Notes under the pieces: generated by a model
What the model was told of the DNA's origin: nothing
The model's input: only the letters and a program-made list of their open reading frames with translations
Databases searched by the model: none
Origin: Saprospiraceae bacterium
GTDB lineage: Bacteria; Bacteroidota; Bacteroidia; Chitinophagales; Saprospiraceae
Assembly: GCA_021298575.1 (NCBI GenBank)
Contig: JAJTFM010000014.1
Location: 1-64,000, forward strand
DNA length: 64,000 nt
Direction of reading: 5' to 3'
Part shown: one piece after another, positions 26,610 to 36,294 of the stretch
Position numbering within the stretch: position 1 is the stretch's first letter
How the letters are laid out: each line of letters begins with the position of its first letter
Program-made: the position numbers and the translations under genes

Positions 26610-27797
26610 ATGCGTTCTGCCTTGTTTCTCTTCCTGCTTTCTCTCCTCTCGTCACGCACGCACGCGCAGCCGTACGTCCCCGGACAGTCTTACTTCGGAT
26701 CCAATAATTATACGGAGTATGTTGCCGGAAATATGCCAGTCATTCTGTCGGCCCCGCACGGCGGGCTTCTCTCCCCGGCTGCCATTCCCGATCGAAATTG
26801 CAGCGGGTGCTCTACGGTGAATGATTTCAATACGCAGGAACTGGCTCGCGCACTGGCCAATGCCCTGCACGAACAAACCGGATGCTGGCCACACCTGGTT
26901 ATTAACCGTCTCCACCGCCGGAAACTCGATGCCAACCGCGACCTGCCTGAAGCCGCCGACGGAAATCCGGTGGCCGGACAGGCTTGGGCCGATTTCCACA
27001 ATTTCCTCGGCAATGCGAAAAATGATGTTGCATTCCAGTTCGGAAAAGGTTTTTATGTGGATATTCACGGACACGGGCACAGTATTCAGCGCCTCGAACT
27101 GGGCTACCTGCTTTACTCCGACGAGTTGCGCCTGCCCGATGATACACTGAATACGCCCGTTTTTACAGGGTACAGCAGTATCAAACATCTTGTGGAAAGC
27201 AATCCCCAGTCGCTCACGCACGCCGACCTGCTGCGCGGCAGCCAGAGTCTTGGTGAACTGCTGGCCGACCGTGGCTATCCCGCCACCCCGTCGCAGTCTG
27301 ACCCCGCTCCCGATACCGGTGAAGACTATTTCAGCGGTGGCTATAATACCGCCCGATACAGTTCATATAACGGCGGCAGCATTGACGGGGTACAGATAGA
27401 GTGTAACAGAACCGGCATCCGCGATTCCCTCACGCAGGTGGAGCGATTCGCCGATTCGCTCGCCGTAACGCTGCTCGACTACCTCGGTCGCCATTATTTC
27501 GGCGGACTGGAGACGTCGTTTTGTGAAAGTTCAGATGCCACCCAGTCGGGAGTTGCCTGGATGTACGATGTGTCGCCCAACCCGTTCTGCCGGTACTTTC
27601 AGATCAGGCACAACGACGATTCAGCCGACTGGACCGCCGGAGTCTATAACTTTTACGGTGATCTGGTGCAGTTTGTGCCGGTTACTGCCAATATACCCGT
27701 GCAGATAGTTCCTCCCCCGGGTGGCCCTGTCTTCGTGGTGCTGCGTCGCAACGGTGAAATTGCAGCAGTGAAAACAGTGCTGAGCGCCTGCAGATAA
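26610..27797 (+). CDS. Secreted N-formylglutamate-amidohydrolase-like protein with C-terminal sorting-like domain
   Basis: 395 residues with a signal peptide (MRSALFLFLLSLLSSRTHAQ). The core resembles the N-formylglutamate amidohydrolase fold: MPVILSAPHGGLLSPAAIP (metal-binding His), VNDFNTQELARALANAL, INRLHRRKLDANRDLPEA and GFYVDIHGHGHSIQRLELGY. The last 80 residues, beginning DVSPNPFCRYFQIRHNDD, look like a T9SS type A domain. It is probably a secreted metal-dependent amidohydrolase or esterase of unknown substrate. It converges on nadD, with 2 bases between stops. Confidence 0.75.
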   Translation: MRSALFLFLLSLLSSRTHAQPYVPGQSYFGSNNYTEYVAGNMPVILSAPHGGLLSPAAIPDRNCSGCSTVNDFNTQELARALANALHEQTGCWPHLVINRLHRRKLDANRDLPEAADGNPVAGQAWADFHNFLGNAKNDVAFQFGKGFYVDIHGHGHSIQRLELGYLLYSDELRLPDDTLNTPVFTGYSSIKHLVESNPQSLTHADLLRGSQSLGELLADRGYPATPSQSDPAPDTGEDYFSGGYNTARYSSYNGGSIDGVQIECNRTGIRDSLTQVERFADSLAVTLLDYLGRHYFGGLETSFCESSDATQSGVAWMYDVSPNPFCRYFQIRHNDDSADWTAGVYNFYGDLVQFVPVTANIPVQIVPPPGGPVFVVLRRNGEIAAVKTVLSACR

Positions 27798-27799
27798 AT

Positions 27800-28375
27800 T
27801 CAGTCGCGATACATATTCCCGCTTTCCAGGTACTCCCAGACGGGCTCCGGTACCAGATAGCGAACCGACCGGCCTTTCTTCAGGCAATCCCTGATATATG
27901 TTGCAGAAATATCCAGTGGTGGTACGTCGAACATCCGCACGTGCGGGTGCGAGGCCAGTGCCCCGGGTTCGATATTCGGTCTGCGATACACATATATATA
28001 GTATCCTTCCAGAAGCTGGTGATAGTTCTTCCACTGGTCAAGCGTGGCAATATTGTCGCCACCCATAATCAGGACGAACTCGTGTTCAGGATACTTCTCC
28101 TTCAGGTACGAGAGGGTATCAACGGTGTAGGATGGTTTTGGCAGGCTGAACTCAACATCGGATGCCTTCAGGAGCGGATTATCCTCCACGGCCAGTCGTA
28201 CAAGGTGCAGGCGGTCGTGATCGCGTGCGAGCGTCTTTCTGGGTTTCAGCGGATTCTGCGGACTGACAACGAGCCAGACTCTGTCGAGATCGGTTTGTGT
28301 GGCCATGTAGTTGGCAATAACCAGGTGGCCGGTGTGAACGGGATTGAACGAGCCAAAAAACAGTCCTATTTTCAC
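27800..28375 (-). CDS. nadD: Nicotinate-nucleotide adenylyltransferase
   Basis: 191 residues from a GTG at 28375 (VKIGLFFGSFNPVHTGHLVI); upstream codons to 28459 lack family similarity. It joins nicotinate mononucleotide to AMP in NAD synthesis. The nucleotidyltransferase signature GSFNPVHTGHL (H-x-G-H) and late ISATYIRDCLKKGRSVRYLV (ISxTxxR) are present, and FVLIMGGDNIATLDQWKNY is typical of NadD. A minus-strand TACCTTTG at 28453-28446 probably drives it. Confidence 0.94.
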   Translation of the reverse strand: MKIGLFFGSFNPVHTGHLVIANYMATQTDLDRVWLVVSPQNPLKPRKTLARDHDRLHLVRLAVEDNPLLKASDVEFSLPKPSYTVDTLSYLKEKYPEHEFVLIMGGDNIATLDQWKNYHQLLEGYYIYVYRRPNIEPGALASHPHVRMFDVPPLDISATYIRDCLKKGRSVRYLVPEPVWEYLESGNMYRD

Positions 28376-28537
28376 GGGTATTAATCTTGAACAGGTGTGA
28401 TGAGTATTCTGCAGTATGCAGGCTATTCGCGGGAGGGGGCGCCCGCAAAGGTAACCCAAACGACGTTTTGTTGCCTGAATATACTACTGACCGTAAACAA
28501 AACAGAAAAACCGGCCTCAATCATAACATCCTCGTTC

Positions 28538-28545
28538 TACCTTTG
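28538..28545 (+). promoter_or_regulatory. -7 element of the helicase gene promoter
   Basis: TACCTTTG lies 19 bases before the ATG at 28565. No good -33 element is seen. The position supports the start chosen for the helicase, rather than the longer open frame from 28397. Confidence 0.5.
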
Positions 28546-28564
28546 CTGTTTAAATACCTGCGCC

Positions 28565-30856
28565 ATGTCATTCCTCGACGAACTGAATCCTGTACAAAGG
28601 CAGGCTGTAACAACTGTCAACGGCCCAGTGCTGGTAATTGCCGGCCCCGGATCGGGTAAAACCCGTGTGCTTACTTACCGTATTGCTCATTTGCTGCAAC
28701 AGGGGGTGCCAGCCCGTCATATACTGGCCCTTACCTTTACCAACAAGAGCGCGCGGGAGATGAAAGAGCGTATTGAAAAAGTGGTGGGTGTATCGGCAAG
28801 ACAGCTGTGGGCTGGTACTTTTCACTCCATTTTTGCCCGGATTCTTCGCATGGAAGCCGACAAAATCGGCTACCCGGCATCCTTCACCATCTATGATACA
28901 GATGACACTCTCAGCGTCATAAGGTCAATCATCAAGGAAATGAATCTCGACCCGGCGGTTTACAATCCGTCCGCCGTCAGATCCAGAATCTCCATTTGCA
29001 AGAGTAATCTCATTTCGCCTCCGTTGTACAGGCAGCATGCCGAGATGCTGCAGCAGGACAGGACAGCCAAAAGGCCATTTATCGTGGAAATTTATGAAAG
29101 ATATGTGGCTCGCTGCTATCGCTCGGGAGCAATGGATTTTGACGACCTCCTCTACCAGCTTTTCAGGTTGTTTCAGCAAAATCCGGACAACGTGGTCGAA
29201 CGCTACCGGGATAAATTCAGGTACCTGCATGTGGACGAATTTCAGGACACCAATCACCTGCAATACGCTATCCTTCGTCAGTTGCTCAAATACGATGGAA
29301 GTCCCCGTAATGTGTTCGTTGTAGGCGATGATGCCCAGAGTATCTATGCATTCCGTGGAGCCACCATTGACAATATACTGGACTTCGAGAAAGACTTCCC
29401 CGATTTGCAGACCTTCAAACTTGAGCAGAACTACCGTAGCACACACCACATAGTTTCTGCCGCCAATGAAGTAATATCGCACAATAAAAGGCAGCTTCAC
29501 AAAACGATATGGACCGAACGGGAAGACCGCGACAAGATCCGGCTCGTCAAGTGCCTGACCGACGATGAGGAGGGGCGCCGTGTAGCCGATATGATACTGG
29601 AACAAAAGCACCGGTATCATATACCTAATAACGAGATCGCCATTCTATACCGCACCAACGCGCAGAGCCGGAAGTTTGAAGAGCACCTGCGCAGGCTGAA
29701 CCTCCTCTACAGGGTGTATGGAGGCATGTCGTTTTACCAGCGGAAAGAAGTAAAGGACTTCGTTGCCTATCTGCGGCTCGCCGTGAATCCGAAAGACGAA
29801 GAAGCCCTTCGACGGGTAATCAACCTGCCCACCAGAGGAATCAGTGATGCAACAGTGGAAAAACTGAGTGCCAAAGCAGGTGCGTCTGAGAGTACCATGT
29901 GGGATGCCATGACCGACTGGAACCTTGAAGTGACCGACCGCGCTAAAAAGTCGCTGACAAATTTCAGAAAAATGGTGGAGGAATGGAGTTCCCGTGCGCA
30001 GACAGAGCCTGCATCAAAGTTGGCAGCCGACATACTGCGCCGGTCGGGTCTGGGTGAAATGCTCAAGGGGGATACCAGTCCGGAAGGTATCGGCCGCCGT
30101 GAAAACGTGGATGCCGTACTCGATGCAATCTCCGAGTTTACCGACAACCAGACCCTGTCACCTGAAGAAGACACCTCTGCTGCCAATTCACTGGCTGCTT
30201 ACCTTCAAACTATTTCCCTGCTCACCGACGCAGATGAAAAAGCTGATGATGGCGAGTATATCACACTTATGAGTGTGCACGCAGCCAAAGGGCTTGAATA
30301 CAGAAGTATATTTGTGACGGGCATGGAGGAGGGACTGTTCCCGTCAACCATGTCATTTGAAGACCCGAACGGACTGGATGAGGAACGCAGATTGTTCTAC
30401 GTGGCGATAACCCGGGCAAAGGAGTATCTGACACTCTGTTATGCGCAAAACAGATATCGCTTCGGCCAGATCAAGGTGAGTGCCCCGTCGCGCTTCCTGG
30501 AAGAAATTGATCAGAGTCACTTCACGGCAGCAGGAGGATTCGGAAGTGCAAGGCTGAGCAATACAGGAATACAGCCGGTTTCTACGGGCGCACGCGTAAC
30601 CGGTAATTTTACTCAAAACAGGCTTCGAACAACTAACGCTACAAAACCTGCTGAAACCCCGGCAAACTTTCAGGCCTCTCCCGAATCTGAAATAAAACCC
30701 GGGCAGACCATACTTCATCTTAAATTTGGAGAAGGAGTAGTGAAAAGCATTGAGGGGCCAAAAGACAACAGAGTGGCCTCGATATGCTTTAAAAACGACT
30801 CAATGCCTGAAAGAAGAATCGTACTTAAGTTTGCAAAACTTCAAATACAGGAGTAA
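28565..30856 (+). CDS. UvrD/PcrA/Rep-family superfamily 1 DNA helicase
   Basis: 763 residues from MSFLDELNPVQRQAV. It is an ATP-dependent 3'-5' DNA helicase for repair and restart. Q-motif NPVQRQAV, Walker A AGPGSGKTRVLTYRI, TFTNKSAREMKERI, Walker B HVDEFQDTN, GDDAQSIYAFRGA, EQNYRSTHHIV, VYGGMSFYQRKEVKDFVAYL, MSVHAAKGLEYRSIFVTGME and VAITRAKEYLTLCYA are all present in order. The C-terminus has a Tudor-like end (GQTILHLKFGEGVVKSIEG) as in PcrA. Single gene; a dispersed element follows. Confidence 0.93.
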   Translation: MSFLDELNPVQRQAVTTVNGPVLVIAGPGSGKTRVLTYRIAHLLQQGVPARHILALTFTNKSAREMKERIEKVVGVSARQLWAGTFHSIFARILRMEADKIGYPASFTIYDTDDTLSVIRSIIKEMNLDPAVYNPSAVRSRISICKSNLISPPLYRQHAEMLQQDRTAKRPFIVEIYERYVARCYRSGAMDFDDLLYQLFRLFQQNPDNVVERYRDKFRYLHVDEFQDTNHLQYAILRQLLKYDGSPRNVFVVGDDAQSIYAFRGATIDNILDFEKDFPDLQTFKLEQNYRSTHHIVSAANEVISHNKRQLHKTIWTEREDRDKIRLVKCLTDDEEGRRVADMILEQKHRYHIPNNEIAILYRTNAQSRKFEEHLRRLNLLYRVYGGMSFYQRKEVKDFVAYLRLAVNPKDEEALRRVINLPTRGISDATVEKLSAKAGASESTMWDAMTDWNLEVTDRAKKSLTNFRKMVEEWSSRAQTEPASKLAADILRRSGLGEMLKGDTSPEGIGRRENVDAVLDAISEFTDNQTLSPEEDTSAANSLAAYLQTISLLTDADEKADDGEYITLMSVHAAKGLEYRSIFVTGMEEGLFPSTMSFEDPNGLDEERRLFYVAITRAKEYLTLCYAQNRYRFGQIKVSAPSRFLEEIDQSHFTAAGGFGSARLSNTGIQPVSTGARVTGNFTQNRLRTTNATKPAETPANFQASPESEIKPGQTILHLKFGEGVVKSIEGPKDNRVASICFKNDSMPERRIVLKFAKLQIQE

Positions 30857-31081
30857 TAGCGACATAATCCCCCGTTTTAGAGCCTGTTCAGGATTCTCTC
30901 GCCGAGTCAAAAACGTCTCATTTTTCACCTTTTTAAGTTACGTAGCTCCGGCTATGCGCCTTCAAAAATGTAAAAACTGACAAAAAATCAGCCTGTTTTT
31001 GCCACCGGAAGAGAATCATGAACAAGTTCTTGGAAGCATACTGACCCGGGGCGCATTATTTTCAACTTTTTTTAAAATTTT
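30857..31081. repeat. Gene-free stretch with a MITE-like element (30880-31029)
   Basis: GAGCCTGTTCAGGATTCTC at 30880-30898 and GAGAATCATGAACAAGTTC at 31011-31029 are inverted copies matching at 16 of 19 bases, bounding a 150-base segment without a gene. A solo relative of the end, GAGCTTGTTCAGGACTCTC, is at 7903-7921. Confidence 0.6.
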
Positions 31082-31114
31082 CTTGGAATTACGAATTTGA
31101 TTGTATTACCTTTG
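31082..31114 (+). promoter_or_regulatory. Promoter of the S10-spc-alpha ribosomal operon
   Basis: CTTG at 31082-31085 and TACCTTTG at 31107-31114, 21 bases apart, fit the consensus. The leader before rpsJ is about 75 bases. Confidence 0.65.
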
Positions 31115-31195
31115 CGGGCGCTTTTAAGGGAAGGTATTTCAAAATGAAATTTCGATTCTCTTTTTAAAGAAGCACAATTTTAAATCAACGAGGTA

Positions 31196-31504
31196 ATGAA
31201 TCAAAAAATTCGCATTAAACTTCGGTCTTACGACTACAATCTGGTGGACAAGTCCACAGAGAAAATCGTAAAGACTGTTCGTGCGAGTGGAGCTGTTGTA
31301 ACTGGCCCGATTCCGCTGCCCACTGAGAAAGAAGTGTTTACGGTACTGCGTTCACCGCACGTAAACAAGAAAGCTCGGGAGCAGTTCCAGTTGCGCACCC
31401 ATAAGCGCTTAATTGAAATTTACACGCCGACACAAAGGACGGTGGATGCTCTCTCCAAGTTGGAACTTCCGAGCGGAGTTGACATCCAGGTAAAACTTAC
31501 CTAA
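31196..31504 (+). CDS. rpsJ: 30S ribosomal protein S10
   Basis: 102 residues, [20 protein letters not shown], with the conserved [20 protein letters not shown] loop. S10 also serves as NusE in antitermination. First gene of a thirty-gene ribosomal run. In many Bacteroidota it follows fusA directly; here fusA is about 23 kb upstream. Confidence 0.98.
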   Translation: MNQKIRIKLRSYDYNLVDKSTEKIVKTVRASGAVVTGPIPLPTEKEVFTVLRSPHVNKKAREQFQLRTHKRLIEIYTPTQRTVDALSKLELPSGVDIQVKLT

Positions 31505-31690
31505 GTCGCGTCAATTAATTCAAACCACAAGGCTGATGTTTCCGGTCGTGGTCAAAGTGTCCTTTCAAGGATAACTGCCCCGGTCGAAAGCGGTTCCGTT
31601 ACACGGAAATTCCGCTTTTGTCGTGTCCGACCAGTAAGTAACATGAGCAATGTCTTTCAACAAACTGTTCTAACATAAAATTCTGATCCA
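31505..31690 (+). promoter_or_regulatory. Structured leader between rpsJ and rplC
   Basis: This 186-base spacer is the longest inside the operon. AAAGCGG (31587-31593) pairs with CCGCTTT (31612-31618) and, inside it, TTCCG (31594-31598) with CGGAA (31604-31608). It could be an autoregulatory binding site for a ribosomal protein or an attenuator; this is inference from position and shape only. Confidence 0.4.
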
Positions 31691-32314
31691 GTGAACGGTC
31701 TGATTGGTAAAAAACTTGGGATGACCAGCGTTTTCGACAGTAACGGCAGAAATGTTGCCTGTACTATTATCGAAGTTGGCCCCTGCGTCGTAACTCAGGT
31801 GCGCACAGAAGACAGAGATGGCTACAGTGCCCTCCAGCTTGCGTACGGCGATCGCAAAGAAAAAAATACTCCAAAACCCCTTATGGGACACTTCAAGGCC
31901 GCAGGTCTTGAGGAGCCTCTGTACAAGGTCAAAGAATTTCGCGACATGAATATCTCCAAGCAATTGGGCGAGGAGGTGACTGTAGCAGAAGTTTTTGCAG
32001 AGGGTGACAAGGTGAGTGTTGTCGGTACTTCAAAAGGTAAAGGTTTCCAGGGCGTTGTGAAGCGCCACGGTTTCGGAGGTATCATGCAGCAGACACACGG
32101 TCAGCACGATCGTTTACGTGCGCCGGGTTCACTTGGTAACTCTTCTTTCGCATCCAAGGTAATGAAAGGAATGCGCATGGCAGGTCAAATGGGTAACGAG
32201 CAGGTAAAGACTCGTCGCTTGAAAGTCCTGAAGGTATTCCCTGATCAGAACCTTATGCTGATCAAAGGCGCAGTGCCCGGCCACAAAGGGGCTTATGTCT
32301 TCATCGAAAAATAA
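31691..32314 (+). CDS. rplC: 50S ribosomal protein L3
   Basis: 207 residues from a GTG start ([15 protein letters not shown]). Conserved segments include [20 protein letters not shown] and the loop [19 protein letters not shown] ... [19 protein letters not shown] sequence (here [19 protein letters not shown]) that reaches toward the peptidyl transferase centre. It follows a long structured spacer after rpsJ. Confidence 0.97.
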   Translation: MNGLIGKKLGMTSVFDSNGRNVACTIIEVGPCVVTQVRTEDRDGYSALQLAYGDRKEKNTPKPLMGHFKAAGLEEPLYKVKEFRDMNISKQLGEEVTVAEVFAEGDKVSVVGTSKGKGFQGVVKRHGFGGIMQQTHGQHDRLRAPGSLGNSSFASKVMKGMRMAGQMGNEQVKTRRLKVLKVFPDQNLMLIKGAVPGHKGAYVFIEK

Positions 32315-32321
32315 ATCGGAC

Positions 32322-32948
32322 ATGAAAGTTTCGGTCTATAATATCAAGGGCGAGGCCACAGGCCGCTCTGTCGAACTCCCCGATGAGGTGTTCGGTATCG
32401 AACCACACGAGCACAGTGTATGGCTTGATGTCAAGCGCTACCTTGCTGCACAGCGTCAGGGAACTCACAAGTCCAAAGAGCGTAGTGAAATGAGTGGTTC
32501 TACCCGCAAGTTGCACAAGCAGAAAGGTACTGGCGGATCTCGTAAGGGTGACATCAATAACCCGCTGTATCGTGGCGGTGGTCGTGTATTCGGCCCTCGT
32601 CCCCGCAGTTACGATATACAGGTCAATGCCAAGGTAAAGCGTCTTGCACGTCGCAGCGCGCTCTCTGCAAAGGCGAAAGCAGGCTCAATTATTGTAGTTG
32701 AAGATTTCGCATTCGACGCTCCGAAGACAAGTGCATTCCTGAATGTACTCCGAGCTTTGAGTGTGGCAGATAAAAAGCCGCTTACGGTAACTGCAGGATA
32801 CGAAAAAATGCTGTATCTGTCTTGCCGCAACCTGGAAAAGGCGAGCATCGCACCAGCAACTGAACTCAACACTTACCAGATTTTGAACGCCGGAGCTGTG
32901 GTAATCACCGAAAGCGCCGTTGAAAAAATCAAAGAAAATTGCGCTTAA
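32322..32948 (+). CDS. rplD: 50S ribosomal protein L4
   Basis: 208 residues from MKVSVYNIKGEATGRSVELP; an upstream in-frame ATG at 32295 overlaps rplC and is less likely. Conserved loop KLHKQKGTGGSRKGDINNPL ... GGGRVFGPRPRSY, which lines the exit tunnel, is intact. Gap of 7 bases from rplC. In E. coli L4 represses its own operon; nothing here proves that in this organism. Confidence 0.97.
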   Translation: MKVSVYNIKGEATGRSVELPDEVFGIEPHEHSVWLDVKRYLAAQRQGTHKSKERSEMSGSTRKLHKQKGTGGSRKGDINNPLYRGGGRVFGPRPRSYDIQVNAKVKRLARRSALSAKAKAGSIIVVEDFAFDAPKTSAFLNVLRALSVADKKPLTVTAGYEKMLYLSCRNLEKASIAPATELNTYQILNAGAVVITESAVEKIKENCA

Positions 32949-32952
32949 AACA

Positions 32953-33255
32953 ATGGCTAAGCAAATTTTGATAAAGCCGATCGTCACCGAAAAATCTACG
33001 AAACTCGCAGACAAGCGAAATACGTACGCTTTCGTGGTTGATAAGGGCGCCAACAAAATCGAGATCCGCAAGGCAGTTGAGCAAATGTTCAACGTCGGTG
33101 TGGAATCTGTGAACACAATAGTTGTGCCAGGCAAGCCCAAGGCACGTACAACTAAAACCGCCATTGTTCGTGGCACGAAGTCTTCTTATAAAAAGGCTTA
33201 CGTAACGCTGACTCAGGGCGAAACCATTGATCTCTTCGGTGGAACTGAAGAATAA
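32953..33255 (+). CDS. rplW: 50S ribosomal protein L23
   Basis: 100 residues from MAKQILIKPIVTEKSTKLAD; the open frame from 32920 overlaps rplD. Contains the family pattern YAFVVDKGANKIEIRKAVEQ and VNTIVVPGKPK. L23 sits at the tunnel exit and docks trigger factor and SRP. 4 bases separate it from rplD. Confidence 0.96.
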   Translation: MAKQILIKPIVTEKSTKLADKRNTYAFVVDKGANKIEIRKAVEQMFNVGVESVNTIVVPGKPKARTTKTAIVRGTKSSYKKAYVTLTQGETIDLFGGTEE

Positions 33256-33285
33256 TTAAACCGACGCACGCGCAACTGAGTAGAT

Positions 33286-34116
33286 ATGGCAATCAAAAAA
33301 TTCAATCCGATCACGCCGGGCCTTCGTACCCGGGTAGCCGTCCGGAGAGACGAACTTACAAAAGGCGCAGAACCGGAGAAGTCACTGCTGATGACAATCG
33401 GCAGCACCGGCGGCCGTAACGCCCAGGGCCATCGCACAACACGTTACCGTGGAGGTGGTCACAAGCGTCGTTATCGTATCATGGATTTCAAACGCGACAG
33501 GCAGGGTGCTGCCACGGTCCATTCGATCCAGTACGATCCGTATCGTTCGGCATTCATCGCCCTGTTGGAATATGCTGATGGCGAGAAGTCATATATCCTT
33601 GCTCCCAAGGGTCTCAAGCCGGGACAGAAAATCTATTCCGGTACCGGAGTCGCCCCTGAAACAGGCAACTGTATGTTCCTTGCAGAGGTTCCACTCGGTG
33701 CTGTAGTCCACAATGTGGAACTTCGTCCCGGACAGGGTGGCAAGCTCGTGCGCAGTGCAGGTGCATCCGCCACAATGATGGGTCGCGAAGACCGCTATGC
33801 TGTACTGAGAATGCCTTCAGGCGAAACACGCCGTATTCTTCTTACATGTCGTGCCACTATCGGCAGCCTCAGTAATGAAGACCACAGCCTTGAAATCATG
33901 GGTAAGGCTGGTCGTATGCGCTGGAAAGGTTTCAGACCGCGTAACCGTCCGGTAGCCATGAACCCTGTGGATCACCCGATGGGTGGTGGTGAAGGTCGTG
34001 CTTCAGGTGGTCACCCGCGTTCACGCAAGGGTATGCCAGCCAAGGGCTTCAAAACCCGCAGTAAGACCAAGGCATCTAATGCTCTGATCATCAGCCGCAG
34101 GAAATCGTCAAACTAA
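33286..34116 (+). CDS. rplB: 50S ribosomal protein L2
   Basis: 276 residues, normal length, [20 protein letters not shown]. The C-terminal [20 protein letters not shown] holds the conserved His near the peptidyl transferase centre. It lies between L23 and S19 in the standard order. Confidence 0.98.
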   Translation: MAIKKFNPITPGLRTRVAVRRDELTKGAEPEKSLLMTIGSTGGRNAQGHRTTRYRGGGHKRRYRIMDFKRDRQGAATVHSIQYDPYRSAFIALLEYADGEKSYILAPKGLKPGQKIYSGTGVAPETGNCMFLAEVPLGAVVHNVELRPGQGGKLVRSAGASATMMGREDRYAVLRMPSGETRRILLTCRATIGSLSNEDHSLEIMGKAGRMRWKGFRPRNRPVAMNPVDHPMGGGEGRASGGHPRSRKGMPAKGFKTRSKTKASNALIISRRKSSN

Positions 34117-34170
34117 AACATGAAATAAAACCCTGACCGGTTTTCCGTTCATAAACTAATTCTAAAGCAA

Positions 34171-34437
34171 ATGCCGCGTTCACTTAAAAAAGGCCCGTAC
34201 ATCCACCACTCACTGCTGGAAAAGGTCCTCAAGGCAAAGCAAAGCACCCGCAAGCAAGTGATCAAGACCTGGAGCCGCTCCTCGATGATCATCCCCGATA
34301 TGGTGGGCGAAACGATTGCAGTGCACAACGGTAAAACGTTCGTTCCTGTGTTCGTAACCGAAAACATGGTCGGTCATAAACTTGGCGAGTTTTCACCCAC
34401 GCGTAACTTCCGTGGTCACGCCGGAAACAGAAAGTAA
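34171..34437 (+). CDS. rpsS: 30S ribosomal protein S19
   Basis: 88 residues, [20 protein letters not shown], with [20 protein letters not shown] and the [17 protein letters not shown] end that pairs with S13 in the 30S head. Normal length and order. Confidence 0.97.
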   Translation: MPRSLKKGPYIHHSLLEKVLKAKQSTRKQVIKTWSRSSMIIPDMVGETIAVHNGKTFVPVFVTENMVGHKLGEFSPTRNFRGHAGNRK

Positions 34438-34490
34438 AATCAAGGTGATCGGAAATTAAAGTCCCGATCGCAAAAATCTTGGTCAAAATA

Positions 34491-34853
34491 ATGGAAGCAG
34501 TAGCTAAACTGAGAAACGTTCCGATGTCTCCACGCAAGATGCGACTGGTGGTTGACAATATCCGCGGCAAAAATGTGGTTGACGCGCTGGGCATCCTCAA
34601 ATATACCAATAAAGAGGCTGCAATATGGCTCGAGAAACTGTTACTCTCTGCCGTGAATAACTGGGAGCAAAAAGCTGATATGGAAGGCGGTGCTGATGAA
34701 TACGGTCTGTATATCAAAACCGTTTTCGTAGATCCGGGTGGTATAATCTACCGTTTCCTCCCAGCTCCTCAAGGTCGCGCTTACAGGGTGCGCAAGCGCC
34801 GTAATCACGTAACGCTCGTTGTCGCTAACGGCGTCCCGATTGACGGAGAATAA
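34491..34853 (+). CDS. rplV: 50S ribosomal protein L22
   Basis: 120 residues from ATG at 34491 (MEAVAKLRNVPMSPRKMRLV); a TTG twelve bases upstream is possible but less likely. The hairpin segment GRAYRVRKRRNHVTLVVAN lines the exit tunnel, where macrolide-resistance changes arise in other bacteria. Gap of 53 bases from rpsS. Confidence 0.96.
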   Translation: MEAVAKLRNVPMSPRKMRLVVDNIRGKNVVDALGILKYTNKEAAIWLEKLLLSAVNNWEQKADMEGGADEYGLYIKTVFVDPGGIIYRFLPAPQGRAYRVRKRRNHVTLVVANGVPIDGE

Positions 34854-34902
34854 CCGCTGAAAACCACTCTTAACTTAACATCAACGCATTCGTACCAATA
34901 TA

Positions 34903-35772
34903 ATGGGACAAAAAGCAAATCCGATCGGCAATCGTCTGGGCATTATTCGTGGTTGGGATTCCAACTGGTATGCTGACAAAGACTACGGGCTCAAAGTGGT
35001 GGAAGACGAAAAGATTCGCAACTACCTTCGCGCTCGTCGTCCGAAAACGGCAACTGCCGATCCGCGCGATCGCAACAAGCCTGTACAACAGGGTATCAGC
35101 CGGGTAGCTATCGAGCGCACAATGCGCCGTGTAACGGTAACTATTCACACCAGTCGTCCTGGTATTATCATCGGAAAAGGTGGTAAAGAGGTTGATTTGA
35201 TCAAGGAAGAGCTCAAAGTTCTGACTGGCAAGGAAGTTCAGATCAATATATTCGAAATTCGCAAGCCTGAGTTGGATGCCAATATTGTTGGCGAACAAAT
35301 CGCCAAGCAGATTGAGGCTCGTATCAATTACCGCCGTGCTATCAAGGGAGCAATTCAGGGTACAATGCGTGCCGGCGGAGAGGGAATCAAAGTGCGTATT
35401 AGCGGTCGTTTGGCCGGTGCCGAGATTGCCCGTACAGAGGAATACAAGGAGGGCCGTACGCCATTACATACGTTCCGTGCCGATATAGATTACGCTTTAG
35501 TAGAAGCTCAGACTGTTTATGGCAAAATTGGCATAAAAGTGTGGCTCTTCAAGGGTGAAGTACTCTCCAAGCGCGAATTGACTCCGTTTGCTGCCGCTGA
35601 AGGCGCTGCAGGAGATCGTCGCGAAGGTGGAGAACGCGGCGGAGAGCGTCGTGATCGTCGCGATGGCGGCGGTGGTCGTGATCGCCGTGATGGTGGTGGA
35701 CGCGGCGGAAACAATCGCGGTGGAAACAATCGCGGTGGAGGAGGTGGACGCGGAGGGAATAACCGCGGATAA
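34903..35772 (+). CDS. rpsC: 30S ribosomal protein S3 with RGG-rich tail
   Basis: 289 residues. The first 230 or so are ordinary S3: [22 protein letters not shown] domain with [20 protein letters not shown], and C-terminal domain with [20 protein letters not shown] and [24 protein letters not shown] sequence. After [10 protein letters not shown] a tail of about 55 residues follows, made of Arg, Gly, Asp and Asn ([28 protein letters not shown]). Such RGG tails usually bind RNA; S3 proteins of other bacteria often have short basic extensions but rarely this one. S3 is part of the mRNA entry helicase. Confidence 0.97.
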   Translation: MGQKANPIGNRLGIIRGWDSNWYADKDYGLKVVEDEKIRNYLRARRPKTATADPRDRNKPVQQGISRVAIERTMRRVTVTIHTSRPGIIIGKGGKEVDLIKEELKVLTGKEVQINIFEIRKPELDANIVGEQIAKQIEARINYRRAIKGAIQGTMRAGGEGIKVRISGRLAGAEIARTEEYKEGRTPLHTFRADIDYALVEAQTVYGKIGIKVWLFKGEVLSKRELTPFAAAEGAAGDRREGGERGGERRDRRDGGGGRDRRDGGGRGGNNRGGNNRGGGGGRGGNNRG

Positions 35773-35844
35773 GCCAAAAATGTCCGGATTTTTGATCCGG
35801 CTGAATAAACAAAAACTGAAATCCTGGTCTAAAATCATCAAACG

Positions 35845-36264
35845 ATGTTACAGCCCAATCGTCAGAAATATCGCAAACAGCATAAAGGCCGCAATCGTGG
35901 TCTGGCTTTCAAAGGAAGTTCAATTTCCTTTGGCTCTTTCGCACTCAAATCGCTGGAGTTCAGCCGACTGACAAGCCGTCAACTGGAAGCGGCGCGTATT
36001 GCCCTCACTCGTAATATGAAGCGTGAAGGTAAAGTCTGGATCCGCGTGTTCCCGGATAAACCAATCACATCCAAGCCTGCAGAGGTGCGTATGGGTAAAG
36101 GTAAGGGTGCCGTTGATCACTACGTTTGCGAAGTACAACCCGGACGCGTCATTTTTGAGGTGGAGGGTGTAACCCAGGAACTCGCTTATGAGTCGCTTCG
36201 TCTGGCAGCACAGAAACTACCGGTGGTTTGTAAGGCAGTAACCCGCCACGATTACGAAGACTAA
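35845..36264 (+). CDS. rplP: 50S ribosomal protein L16
   Basis: 139 residues, [20 protein letters not shown], with [40 protein letters not shown] and [21 protein letters not shown]16 shapes the A-site tRNA pocket. It follows S3 by 72 bases. Confidence 0.97.
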   Translation: MLQPNRQKYRKQHKGRNRGLAFKGSSISFGSFALKSLEFSRLTSRQLEAARIALTRNMKREGKVWIRVFPDKPITSKPAEVRMGKGKGAVDHYVCEVQPGRVIFEVEGVTQELAYESLRLAAQKLPVVCKAVTRHDYED

Positions 36265-36294
36265 ACATCTACATCACAGAAATCCTGGTAAAAA

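Noticed and set aside
35497..35841. Minus-strand frames rich in Pro/Arg or Thr/Ile opposite the S3 tail
   Set aside because: They are shadows of the low-complexity RGG-coding sequence.
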